Shown: one piece after another, positions 11,516 to 20,161 of the stretch
Numbering within the stretch: position 1 is the stretch's first letter
Layout: every line of letters begins with the position of its first letter
IMG/VR virus record: IMGVR_UViG_3300009103_000167
Location: 1 to 22,648 of that record
Length of the DNA stretch: 22,648 bases
DNA from: a virus
Reading direction: 5' to 3' (one strand)
Position numbers and translations under genes: made by a program
The notes under the pieces: model-generated
What the model was told of the DNA's origin: nothing
The model's database searches: none
The model's input: the letters and a program-made list of their open reading frames with translations, nothing else

Positions 11516-14500
11516 CGCTTCACCGCCTTCGCGTCGAATCTCGTACCCGCCGCACCCTTTGTGCCTTGCCAGATGGAATTCCCGTCGTGGGCGAGCATGA
11601 ATCGGTATAGGTGCGTCCCAGCAGTCACGCCCTTCTCGACCACCGAATAGGAGAAGCCCTGGTGGACGTTCAGGTCGCCGTAGGGTGCGCCGCGCACATT
11701 GAGCGGCGAAGCGTGAATTTTCCGAATGTAGGAGGCGTCGGGAACCGCGATCCCCACGGTTCCCGTGAAGTTGACCGTCGAGCCGGAAGTCGAGTCGACC
11801 GTCAGGTAGACGTGCTGGAGATACGCGCTCGCGAAGCTGACGACGTCGCCGGCTTCGAGAAAGTCTTCCGCGTCCCCCGTCACGAAGTCCGCGGACGTGG
11901 CCGACGAGGCCAGCGCGTCCTGGAGCGTCCCGACGTTCTCGTAGCGGTCGATCCTGAAAAGCGGCGCGAAGTCATTCGTCGCGTGCGTGGACGACTTGAA
12001 GACCTCGCCGGTCCAGGTAAGCTCGGCGTCGAAGGTATCGGTCGAGGTCGTCGTCAGCCCGGCGTGTTCAATGAAATAGGTTCCCGCGTAAGTGTCCGCG
12101 GAGAGGCTGCTCGTGTTTCGCGCGGTCACCGACTCCGACTGGAGCGAGGCCGTAGAGATCGCCGGCTGGACCGTCAAGACGCGCGACGCGGAGACGTTCA
12201 GGTCGCCGGCCTCCCAGGCCTTCCAGGGCGTCGAGGCCGGAGGGTTCCGGTGAAAGGCGTCGGCGGCGGCAAACCTGTAGTAGTGCGTACCCGCCGACGG
12301 GAATGGGATCACCGCGTCACGTTCGGTGGCCTGCGCGTAGACAAGGCTCGACTCGTTCAGGGCGAAGCCCTCGGTGGTTCCCGACCAGATGTAGATCGCG
12401 TCCACGTCCGGCCCCGATATGGTGTTTTCTTTAAAGCGAAAGCGAAGACCGAGCCCGCCGTCGACCGCTCCCAACGATTGGAGACTCGGCAGCGCCGGCG
12501 GTTCGTCGAAGGCCAGAATCTCCGCTGGCTCCCCCGGCACGAGCGCGCCTTCGAGAATCGGGGCGACCACGAAGCGATAGCCCCCGCGACTCGTCGAAGG
12601 TCCGGGGTTCAGGTCTTGCGCGTTCATCTGGAGCGTGTACTCGAAGCGGCTTTCGGTGGTGTAGACTTCTGCGGTTCGGAGCAGCGAGCTGGTCCCCGGA
12701 TCGACGATATTCTGCGCGTCGCCCTGCACCAGTTCGCCGGCTTCCGCGCTCTGAGTTACCGCTGCACCGACCGCCATGTCGGGGATCAGACCCGTCTCAG
12801 GAAACGGCCTGTCGAGGTAGAGGATGTCGTGGCTCGGCTGCGGCAGGTACTGCAACGCGACCGGCTCGAACACGGAGCCGTCGGCCATCGAGATCTGTAT
12901 GGGTACGTTCATCCTAAAATCAGAACCCGTTCCCGCCGTTATGTAGACGTTGGTCGTGCCGGCGTTCCTTGCGTTCGTGGATACCGTCGCCACGTCGTCC
13001 GGCGCAAATTCTCGGAAGGTCAGCGACTGGATTAGCGACGGCGGCGGCTGCTCGGGCGGCTCTACCCGAGCGCCCTCGTAATACAGCGAGAACTTGAAGC
13101 CGACCACGAAGTGATCGAGCGCGCTCGGACCGTCGAGCGAGTCCGATGCGATCTCGCTCGACATCGCCGCGACCGCCGTCGACGTCTGGAACTCGCTGCC
13201 GGTCAGGCCATCGCCCACGGCGTCGCCGAGGTTCTTCTCCCAGGTGAAGACCAGGCTCCCGTTCTCGTAGGCGACGTCGAGGTGAGAGAAGCGAGCGTTC
13301 CCAGGGCTGAAGACGGCGTCGGCTTCCGACGGGTCGATGGCTCCGGTCTCGACCCAGGCGGAGGTCAGCGCGGCATCGCTGCGAAGCGCTCGGACTCGGA
13401 AGACTCGCGGATAGCGGACGGCGACCCCCGCGTAGGGCCAGGGAATTCGGATCGTTGTCTGGCCGGTCGCGGTCACGCGCACCGCGTTGGACCAGGTGCC
13501 CCACGAGTTATCCTCGCGCCAACTCGCCTCGAAGGCGGAGGTCGAGGCGTGCGACAGTAGGGTCGGTGCGACAATAAGGTCGATGAAGTCTGGACCAAAA
13601 AGCCAGGACACGATCACCGGGTCGCCAGGCAGGGTTCGGCCGTCGTACCGCGTGCCGGTCGAGAAGACCGGCGCGAACGTGGACTCTTCTTCGAGTGCGG
13701 ACCAGATCCCATTCGCCTCGTCGACGAGCGTGACCCGCGCGGCCAGATCGTCGGTCGGCATTATCCCGACCACGATCATCCGCTTCGTCTCCGCGGCGAG
13801 CTGGCCGAAGCTCAGGACATCGCCGACCGCCGGGCCGTTCGCCGTTGGGATCGCCCCGCCTAGCGAGATCGACTTTGTGGACACGCTCCCGCCGGGGGGC
13901 GCGGAGTTCACCACCGAGTCGTAGGTGATCGCACCGTCCGCCTGCCGGATGCGGACCCCGTAGACGAGACCGTCCTCCATGTAGGCCGCCTCGTCGAGGT
14001 CGAGTCCAGTGACACTCCCGCTGCCGGTGACGCCAGAAATCCTGGCGAAGTTGGTGCCGATCATCGGAACGTCGTGGCAGAACTCGACCAGGTCGCCGCG
14101 TTCCAGGAAGAAGTTCTCGATGTCCAGCTCGACGACGATGATCTCGGAGCGGAGGTCGCGGGAGATCAGCGAGAACTTCCCGGCCTGGTAGGCCTGGTCT
14201 GCGTTGGTGACGCCCCATGTGTCCATCGTCTCGAAGATGGTGGCCGGCTTCACCCCGTCCAGTGCGTCGTCTCCGTATCCGGCGCGGTAGACAATGGTCT
14301 CGCGGTTGCTCCCGGCGTCGTCGTTGAAGTTCACGCGAATCGCGTGGGCGATCTCCGGGTAGGTTCTCTGGCCCTGAAGCGAGAAGGCCTTCGTGTTCCG
14401 CGGCGTAATCATCGCGACCGCCGCTTCGTCGTTCCCGTTTTCGTCGTAGCGTGGCCGGTCGATGGTCACGCCGACGCGGCCATCGTGGAATGAGATCGAG

Positions 14501-17500
14501 GCCATGCCGACCGACGCGATCTGCTCCAGGAGGTCGCCCTGTGTTGTCACATAGTCGATCACCGCGTTGACTTCGAGCGGCTTGTTCGCCGGTGTTGCCA
14601 CGGCCATCGCGTTGCACCAGCCCTGGTATTTGAACGGCTCGGTGTACTTGATGGGCTCCTCCAGGTAGATGGAGTTACCGTCGATACTCTTCACGATGCC
14701 GGACCCGCGGCCGTCCGGGTAGTCGACGACCACGCTCGACTCGTACTCGATGAAGTCGCCGACCTCAAAGCCAGACGAGTCCGCGAGGTGCAAGACGTTC
14801 CCGGTCAGCGTCGCGACGGTTCCGGTCGTCGAAGCCTTCGACCAGGGGACCGTCGGACGGTCTCCGCCGGGGATCGGATCTATGTCGATCTGGTAGTGCT
14901 TGTCGAGGTAGAGGTTCGCTTCCCCGCGGACGACGTGCGAGTCGCCGGAGGAGTCGGTCACCTTGAGGTGATGCACTTTTTTGTACGTCCAGGTATTCCC
15001 CGGCGTGTGCGCGAGGTTCGTTCTGGTGGACCCTTCGAGACGCATCGGGTAGAGGACATAATCGAGCGACCATAATCCCTGGCCCCCGGCGACGTTGTAG
15101 CCCGAGTGGTAGTTGTAGAAGACGACCTGGCTGTCGCTGGTTTGGAGCCCGAAGCGGAATTCTTTGTTGAGAACCGAGGCGTCGGTACCATCGGCGTCGT
15201 CGCCGACCCAGACGCGCGCGACGTCGAGCTGATACTTCCGGGTGACCGTCGTCGTGTAATTTTCATTCCCGTCGGAGTCGTTCAGATATGGCGCACCCTG
15301 CCAGGCCACGTAGGGGCCGCCGCTTATTTTGCCGCCGAGCGTGTCGACAACGATGTAGCAGTTATCGGTCGTGTTGACGTCGCTGTGCGCCGAGAAGTCC
15401 CAGTGGAGGTCGACCCACTCGCCGGTAGCCGGCGTCTGCGAGGAGCCGTTGACCTCGGTCTCGGTCGCGACCAGGGTCAGGCCCGACAGCTTATAGATCC
15501 GGCACACGAAGCTCCAGCTCGACCACTCCCACTTCGCACTCTCCGGGCGGCGCACACGCAGGTGGACGTGCTTGCCGTTGTCGAAGTCGATATTCGCGCC
15601 CGCAGTAGAGAGCGACCGAACCACCTGTATCTGGGAGTAACCGGAGAACAGATAGAGGCCACCGGCCAGCCTAGGCGGTTCGTGGATCGCCCACACTTCG
15701 TCCTCGGTGAACTCTGAGTTCATGTAGTAGGTCGAGAGATAGGTGCCCGCGGTCGGACTGCTCGGAGACGACGTGAAGGGAATCGAAACGTCGGCCTGCG
15801 GCCCCTCGCACCACTCCGAAAAAGTCTTGAGACGGTCGCCGTCGATGTATTTGTCGTCGACGGGAACGATCCCGCCGTTGCCGCGCAGGACGTCGGCGAT
15901 GGCCCAGGCCGGGTTCGAGTTCAGGAACGGCGTGAAGTCGGTCGTCTCGGCCGTCGGCGCGACCCAGGCGTCGCCGTCGTAGTACGGGAACAGGCTTTGC
16001 GTCTCGCAGTTGACCGTGTCGAGGACGCCGTCGAAAATATCGCTCGCCCGAACTCGCAGCGAAACCTCCGCCAGCTCGGTCTCGTTGACGGCGTCCCCTT
16101 CGAGGTGCGATGTAATCCCGTTCCAGCTCGTGTTATTCGCATAGAGTTTATTGTGAATATTCGCCCATTCCGCGGCCTCGACTTTCACATCCCACTGCCA
16201 CTGGTCGCCTTCAAATGCGATATGGCCGCCGAGTTCGATGGTCACGGTGTACTGCGACGAGGTATCCCACTCCCCCGGTAATGTCGCGCGGATGCACTGG
16301 GTCGACTCCGTCTCGCCCCTAAAGGTGTAGTTGACTCCGGTAGATGCGAGAGTCTCCGCGATGTTGCTCCCGAATATTTTCGCCGACCGGACGAAGGTCA
16401 TATTTCCATTGACTCCGAACTCGTCCGAGACGTTGTCGATGGTCGCCCACTGCGTCGGTCTAAATGCGATATATATGTCGACGGCACTGGTGAAGCCGTC
16501 CATGTCTGGGTCGTGAATCCGCGAGGGGCCGTTCAGGCCGAAGGTGAGCGTGACGGTTTTGGTGGAAGTCTGCGAAGTCCTTACGTGTTGACCCGTAGAG
16601 CCGCCGACGTGGTAGCCCGTGAATTCCATCAGCAGGATCTGAAGCTCGTCTAGCACCCGGTTGCTCGGGACGAGCGTCGACGGTCTCTCGCCTGGGAAGC
16701 CCATCGTAACATCCATGTCGAGGTCTTCGCCGAGGACGCCGACGGCGGACTGGTTCGTGCTGACTTCCAGACCGAGCGGCGCGTTCAACCGAAAACACTC
16801 GACGAGGGTCGCGTTTGAGTCTCCAATGTGTTCGAGCATATATTCGATGGCGTTGCCGTCGAGGATCGTCAGCGACTGCGCCTCGGCCAAGCCGTTAACG
16901 TCGTAGCTGAACTCGATCACAGGCCGATATTTGATTTTCGTACCGCTGACGATCTCGGTCACTTCAATGCAGCAGGAGCGCCCGCCGCGCGCTGCTGGCA
17001 AGCTCATCGTACCCTCTACCAGTCCGCCCCCGCCTCCTTGAGTCGTGGTACTCATTTCCGAAAGAGTCGGGAGATCCCCGTTCTGCCAGTCGGTAAATTC
17101 GACCTCCAGAAAAGTTCCGCGCGTGCCAGCTCCATCGTCGCGGGCCACCAGGCCGGCGGTCGTGTTCAGAGCCATCTCCGCGTCGGCCGGGTACGTCGGC
17201 CACGTCGTACTATAAGCCCCAGCCCGTTGCGCCCCATTGATGAAGAAGTGAGAAAAAATCTCCTGGTAGTAGACGCCGTCAATCGGCATTCCCCACTCCC
17301 TGAAGGTCTGATTCGAGTCGTCCGGGTCATACTCGGGAATTTTGTAGGCCGTCTCCGAGTCGGTCGGCAGGTCTGTCCCCATGTAGGGGCTTCCGCAGCG
17401 ATGGGTGATCTGCCGCCAAACCGCGTGATCGGTCACCGTCTGGATCGAGACGGTCGTCAGCCGATTCGCCCAGAGGTTTGTGCCGTAGTCCGAGAACGTG

Positions 17501-18444
17501 TGGAGCCATAGGCGGTCGTCGGTCGCCTGGTAGTTCCCGACCGGGTAGTTCGTGCCAGAGATCCCCGGCGGGTCGGGCATCGTTTTGGTGTAGCCCGCGC
17601 CGCCGTAGTTGATGATGTCGGTGTCACCGATCCGAATGTTCGAGATCAAAAGCGGCCCGGTCCCGACGATCAGCCTCGCGTAGAAATAGGTATGCTCGCC
17701 TTCGAGGTTCGCGTATGGAAACTGGCCGTAGCTGGGATGGCAGCGGACCTTCCCGAGGATGCGGGGCACCGGCTCGAAGGTCCTGATCGCGTTGCGCGCT
17801 CCACGCAGGTGCGGCGAGCTGCGAACCCCGGCGTCGGCCCCTTTCGACCTCGGCGGCTTCGCGATCACCGAGCCAACCAGGCCGGCCGCACCGAGGGCGA
17901 AGCCGCCGGCCGCGACCGTCGCCGCGGACATGGACCCGCTGAGACCCATCGTCAGGCCGCCGACGCCGAGAGCGGCGGCGGTTCCGAAACCCATGCCGAC
18001 CAGGCCGACCGCCGCGCCGGCGATCATCAGATACTGATTCCCGGTGACCGCGCCGGCGATGCTGAGGGATATAGAGATGACAATGGCCGCAATAAAAACC
18101 CAAAGCGCCCAGTCGCCCGGAACGCGCTGCACGCGAACCAGGGAGCGGGAGCGGGGCGCGGTCGTCGCCCACTCCTCGCTCTCGACGACCAGGTCGTCGA
18201 CGAAGATCCGAAGCTCCTCGGGCTTCGCGTCGAACTCGTCGGCGACGATCTGCGCGAGCGTCGGGCCAATCGGCACCAGGACCTGGCGCGTCTTCATCGG
18301 GTCGAAGACCGACTCGTGATAGACCACGCGCACGAAGCCGTCGGGCGCGAAGCCGTCCGAAATGTAGGGCAGGGCTAGCCCGACCTCGCGGACGTCCAGC
18401 GCTACTTCTCGCGGTGCCGGTAGATGCCGTTGAGTCGGTTGCAA
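11512..18444 (-). CDS. Giant tail-tip protein (lambda I plus J-like)
   Basis: About 2,310 residues from TTG 18444, against 1,132 for lambda J. Residues 40-105 look like a beta-grasp I-like domain (MKTRQVLVPIGPTLAQIV, RIFVDDLVV). About 110-195 is a Gly/Ala-rich hydrophobic region with two or three possible membrane passes. The J-like hub follows (PVPRILGKVRCHPSYGQFPY near 230). About 890-1045 resembles a jelly-roll insertion. The C-terminal third has FN3-like segments and small beta-modules. It should form the tail tip that contacts the host. The start is uncertain: coding bias begins near 18402 and no ATG is available until 18290. TTG 18444 has AGGGG upstream; GTG 18333 is the alternative. 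The extra N-terminal reading up to 18627 overlaps the NlpC gene and looks like a shadow. Confidence 0.8.
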   Translation of the reverse strand: MQPTQRHLPAPREVALDVREVGLALPYISDGFAPDGFVRVVYHESVFDPMKTRQVLVPIGPTLAQIVADEFDAKPEELRIFVDDLVVESEEWATTAPRSRSLVRVQRVPGDWALWVFIAAIVISISLSIAGAVTGNQYLMIAGAAVGLVGMGFGTAAALGVGGLTMGLSGSMSAATVAAGGFALGAAGLVGSVIAKPPRSKGADAGVRSSPHLRGARNAIRTFEPVPRILGKVRCHPSYGQFPYANLEGEHTYFYARLIVGTGPLLISNIRIGDTDIINYGGAGYTKTMPDPPGISGTNYPVGNYQATDDRLWLHTFSDYGTNLWANRLTTVSIQTVTDHAVWRQITHRCGSPYMGTDLPTDSETAYKIPEYDPDDSNQTFREWGMPIDGVYYQEIFSHFFINGAQRAGAYSTTWPTYPADAEMALNTTAGLVARDDGAGTRGTFLEVEFTDWQNGDLPTLSEMSTTTQGGGGGLVEGTMSLPAARGGRSCCIEVTEIVSGTKIKYRPVIEFSYDVNGLAEAQSLTILDGNAIEYMLEHIGDSNATLVECFRLNAPLGLEVSTNQSAVGVLGEDLDMDVTMGFPGERPSTLVPSNRVLDELQILLMEFTGYHVGGSTGQHVRTSQTSTKTVTLTFGLNGPSRIHDPDMDGFTSAVDIYIAFRPTQWATIDNVSDEFGVNGNMTFVRSAKIFGSNIAETLASTGVNYTFRGETESTQCIRATLPGEWDTSSQYTVTIELGGHIAFEGDQWQWDVKVEAAEWANIHNKLYANNTSWNGITSHLEGDAVNETELAEVSLRVRASDIFDGVLDTVNCETQSLFPYYDGDAWVAPTAETTDFTPFLNSNPAWAIADVLRGNGGIVPVDDKYIDGDRLKTFSEWCEGPQADVSIPFTSSPSSPTAGTYLSTYYMNSEFTEDEVWAIHEPPRLAGGLYLFSGYSQIQVVRSLSTAGANIDFDNGKHVHLRVRRPESAKWEWSSWSFVCRIYKLSGLTLVATETEVNGSSQTPATGEWVDLHWDFSAHSDVNTTDNCYIVVDTLGGKISGGPYVAWQGAPYLNDSDGNENYTTTVTRKYQLDVARVWVGDDADGTDASVLNKEFRFGLQTSDSQVVFYNYHSGYNVAGGQGLWSLDYVLYPMRLEGSTRTNLAHTPGNTWTYKKVHHLKVTDSSGDSHVVRGEANLYLDKHYQIDIDPIPGGDRPTVPWSKASTTGTVATLTGNVLHLADSSGFEVGDFIEYESSVVVDYPDGRGSGIVKSIDGNSIYLEEPIKYTEPFKYQGWCNAMAVATPANKPLEVNAVIDYVTTQGDLLEQIASVGMASISFHDGRVGVTIDRPRYDENGNDEAAVAMITPRNTKAFSLQGQRTYPEIAHAIRVNFNDDAGSNRETIVYRAGYGDDALDGVKPATIFETMDTWGVTNADQAYQAGKFSLISRDLRSEIIVVELDIENFFLERGDLVEFCHDVPMIGTNFARISGVTGSGSVTGLDLDEAAYMEDGLVYGVRIRQADGAITYDSVVNSAPPGGSVSTKSISLGGAIPTANGPAVGDVLSFGQLAAETKRMIVVGIMPTDDLAARVTLVDEANGIWSALEEESTFAPVFSTGTRYDGRTLPGDPVIVSWLFGPDFIDLIVAPTLLSHASTSAFEASWREDNSWGTWSNAVRVTATGQTTIRIPWPYAGVAVRYPRVFRVRALRSDAALTSAWVETGAIDPSEADAVFSPGNARFSHLDVAYENGSLVFTWEKNLGDAVGDGLTGSEFQTSTAVAAMSSEIASDSLDGPSALDHFVVGFKFSLYYEGARVEPPEQPPPSLIQSLTFREFAPDDVATVSTNARNAGTTNVYITAGTGSDFRMNVPIQISMADGSVFEPVALQYLPQPSHDILYLDRPFPETGLIPDMAVGAAVTQSAEAGELVQGDAQNIVDPGTSSLLRTAEVYTTESRFEYTLQMNAQDLNPGPSTSRGGYRFVVAPILEGALVPGEPAEILAFDEPPALPSLQSLGAVDGGLGLRFRFKENTISGPDVDAIYIWSGTTEGFALNESSLVYAQATERDAVIPFPSAGTHYYRFAAADAFHRNPPASTPWKAWEAGDLNVSASRVLTVQPAISTASLQSESVTARNTSSLSADTYAGTYFIEHAGLTTTSTDTFDAELTWTGEVFKSSTHATNDFAPLFRIDRYENVGTLQDALASSATSADFVTGDAEDFLEAGDVVSFASAYLQHVYLTVDSTSGSTVNFTGTVGIAVPDASYIRKIHASPLNVRGAPYGDLNVHQGFSYSVVEKGVTAGTHLYRFMLAHDGNSIWQGTKGAAGTRFDAKAVKR

Positions 18445-18815
18445 TAGAAGCCCCTGTCGAAACGGGCGACGTGGCAGCCGCTCTCGCCTCGCGTGTGGAG
18501 AAACTCGCCAGGCCCCGCGACGACGCCGCAGTGGGGCACGTTGAAGATCACAAAGTCGAGCGCGTCGCCGGGCTGCGCTTCCTCGTTGGGAATGCGCCGC
18601 CAGTCCGACTCGCGAGCGGCCTGCCAAATATCTCGAACCAGATCCTCGCCGACCGCCGAGTTCCCGACGGTCTCGAAGGACTCGATGGAGATCCCGAGCT
18701 GTTCCTGGTAGACGACGACCAGGAGGCCGTAGCAGTCGAGCCCCTCGGCGCGGGTGCGCCCTAGCTCGCGGTGCGGGATTCCGATGTACTCGGAGACCCA
18801 GGGCGCTCGCGTCAT
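18402..18815 (-). CDS. NlpC/P60 tail assembly protein (lambda K-like)
   Basis: The predicted product is 137 residues. GLDCYGLL supplies the catalytic Cys (C28), PHCGVVAG the His (H95), and FLHTRG a third polar site (H107), in the order of the NlpC/P60 fold. In lambda-like phages this protein sits between L and I/J, acts in tail-tip assembly and may cut peptidoglycan at entry. Here it lies in the same place. ATGA overlaps the DUF1833 stop. The lambda K protein also has an N-terminal JAB/MPN domain; that is absent, so this is a short, single-domain form. Confidence 0.8.
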   Translation of the reverse strand: MTRAPWVSEYIGIPHRELGRTRAEGLDCYGLLVVVYQEQLGISIESFETVGNSAVGEDLVRDIWQAARESDWRRIPNEEAQPGDALDFVIFNVPHCGVVAGPGEFLHTRGESGCHVARFDRGFYCNRLNGIYRHREK

Positions 18816-19762
18816 ACCGAAAAGAGGTTCGGGAAAGCCGACGGCGTGAAGGCCTTCGCCGGGTAGGTCCGAGTGAAAAAAGTCGGGGGGGCCAGCTCGC
18901 CGTCGACCTTCAGAAGGTTGTAGGTCAGTTTTCGCCAGGCCAGCGGCGGCGTCTCAAACTCCACGCGGTCCGGCGTGTCAGCGAGCGACATTCTGATCGT
19001 CACCTCCGGCGCTGACATCGTCGGCGTGATCGCGCGGAAGGAGTTGAGGATCGCGCGGTCGATGTTGTCGATGGAAAGCCTCGCGCCGATGAACTGGCCG
19101 GGCTCGTCGTTGCCGAGCGAAATCTCGAAGGGGAAGGGAAGGAATTGGTTTTGCTTCCAGACGAGGCCGCCGGTCGAGCCTCCAGGGAAAGCGTGCGAGG
19201 CCGGCTTCGTCAGGGTGATGACGTCGGAGGTGCCGTCAACGGTGAGCGCGCCGATCCGCCCGTAGGACGATGTCGTCCGGTGGATCGCGTTGTCCTGGGT
19301 GGCCGAGGTCAGGCCTTCGTCGATGGTGACGTTCGTCCCGGAGATTTTCAGGATCTTCCGGTGGTCGTAGGTTCCATCGTTCAGCAGGATCTTGATGTGG
19401 TCCTGGACCGACAGCCCGGAGGCGCTGACGACCGGCACGACCGTTGCGCCGGCGGCGACCAGGCTGTCCGCGACGGCATGGCTCACGCTGCTGGTTTCCT
19501 CGACGCGCACGTCGTCGCCGACGGCGAAGTTCGCGTGGTCGGCAACGTGGAAGGAGAGCAGACCGGAAGAGACGGCGGCCTCGTCGTGGAAGAGCGTGGT
19601 CGCGGTCGACGTCTTTCCGAAGCCGTGCGAGACCATATCCAGAACCAGGCGGATCGGAGCGGCCAGGGTCGAGTGCGTGATCTCCAGCCAGACCAGGGCG
19701 ACCTCGCCGGTCGACTCCGCCGAGAACTGCTCGCGAAACGTATCGGAGACGGTGCGCGCCAT
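18812..19762 (-). CDS. DUF1833 / lambda L-like hub protein with large insertion
   Basis: The predicted product is 316 residues, against roughly 150-190 remembered for DUF1833. The two ends match the family: MARTVSDTFREQF, then GEVALVWLEITH and PIRLVLDMVSHG (to about 47), resuming at FLPFPFEISLGNDE (about 207) with ARLSIDNIDRAIL and closing near TPSAFPNLFSV. Residues about 50-205 are an insertion made of short beta segments such as FAVGDDVRVEE and ILKISGTNVTIDEGL. The protein should sit in the baseplate hub between the tail tube and the tip. The insertion may form a decoration or sugar-binding lobe. It begins directly after the M-like stop, with no gap. Confidence 0.7.
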   Translation of the reverse strand: MARTVSDTFREQFSAESTGEVALVWLEITHSTLAAPIRLVLDMVSHGFGKTSTATTLFHDEAAVSSGLLSFHVADHANFAVGDDVRVEETSSVSHAVADSLVAAGATVVPVVSASGLSVQDHIKILLNDGTYDHRKILKISGTNVTIDEGLTSATQDNAIHRTTSSYGRIGALTVDGTSDVITLTKPASHAFPGGSTGGLVWKQNQFLPFPFEISLGNDEPGQFIGARLSIDNIDRAILNSFRAITPTMSAPEVTIRMSLADTPDRVEFETPPLAWRKLTYNLLKVDGELAPPTFFTRTYPAKAFTPSAFPNLFSV

Positions 19763-20161
19763 TTAGACCGGCACCAGCTCGACGCGGAGCGCGCAGGAGT
19801 AGCGCCGGTCGGCGTCGGCTCCCGGGACGATGCACTGGACCTGCGGCCGGCCGTCGAAGCGGAACTTCTGGGTCGTGTCCCCGTTAAACTCGGGCACCGG
19901 CCCGGTCGAGCCCCAGGTGAAGGTCAGCGCGCCGAAGTTGGTAGTCGTGTCGTGGAAGGTGAGCAGGTCGACCTTCTGCGCGTTCGTCAAAACGAAGCGG
20001 GCCGAGTCGACTTCCAGGAAGCGGACGAGCGACGTGTAGCGCGGGCGGATCTTTCGAGGCCCGTGTTCCATGTCGCTCGCGATGGTGTTCCCGAGGGCCT
20101 CTTCCTTCGTTCCCATCGGGAAGACCTGCGGCATCGAGTTCGTTGTCGGCCAGGTCGGCAT
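19763..20161 (-). CDS. Minor tail protein, lambda M-like
   Basis: The predicted product is 132 residues (lambda M is 109). Assignment rests on position, directly between the tape measure and the L-like gene, and on size and beta-rich composition (TFTWGSTGPVPEFNGDTTQKF). Sequence motifs alone would not decide it. M-like proteins join the tape measure to the tail tip. It overlaps the tape measure stop as TGATG, and its TAA touches the next ATG. Confidence 0.65.
   Translation of the reverse strand: MPTWPTTNSMPQVFPMGTKEEALGNTIASDMEHGPRKIRPRYTSLVRFLEVDSARFVLTNAQKVDLLTFHDTTTNFGALTFTWGSTGPVPEFNGDTTQKFRFDGRPQVQCIVPGADADRRYSCALRVELVPV

Noticed and set aside
11611-13035. Long + strand ORF of 474 codons inside the tail-tip gene
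   Set aside because: It is antisense to a strongly supported gene and Arg/Gly-rich with no motif; typical of the opposite frame in GC-rich DNA.
13508-14617. - strand ORF of 369 codons in another frame of the tail-tip gene
   Set aside because: Arg-rich frame within the real reading frame, without its own start context.
18445-18627. Extension of the tail-tip protein to 18627
   Set aside because: It would overlap the NlpC gene by over 200 bases and reads as Arg-rich shadow sequence.
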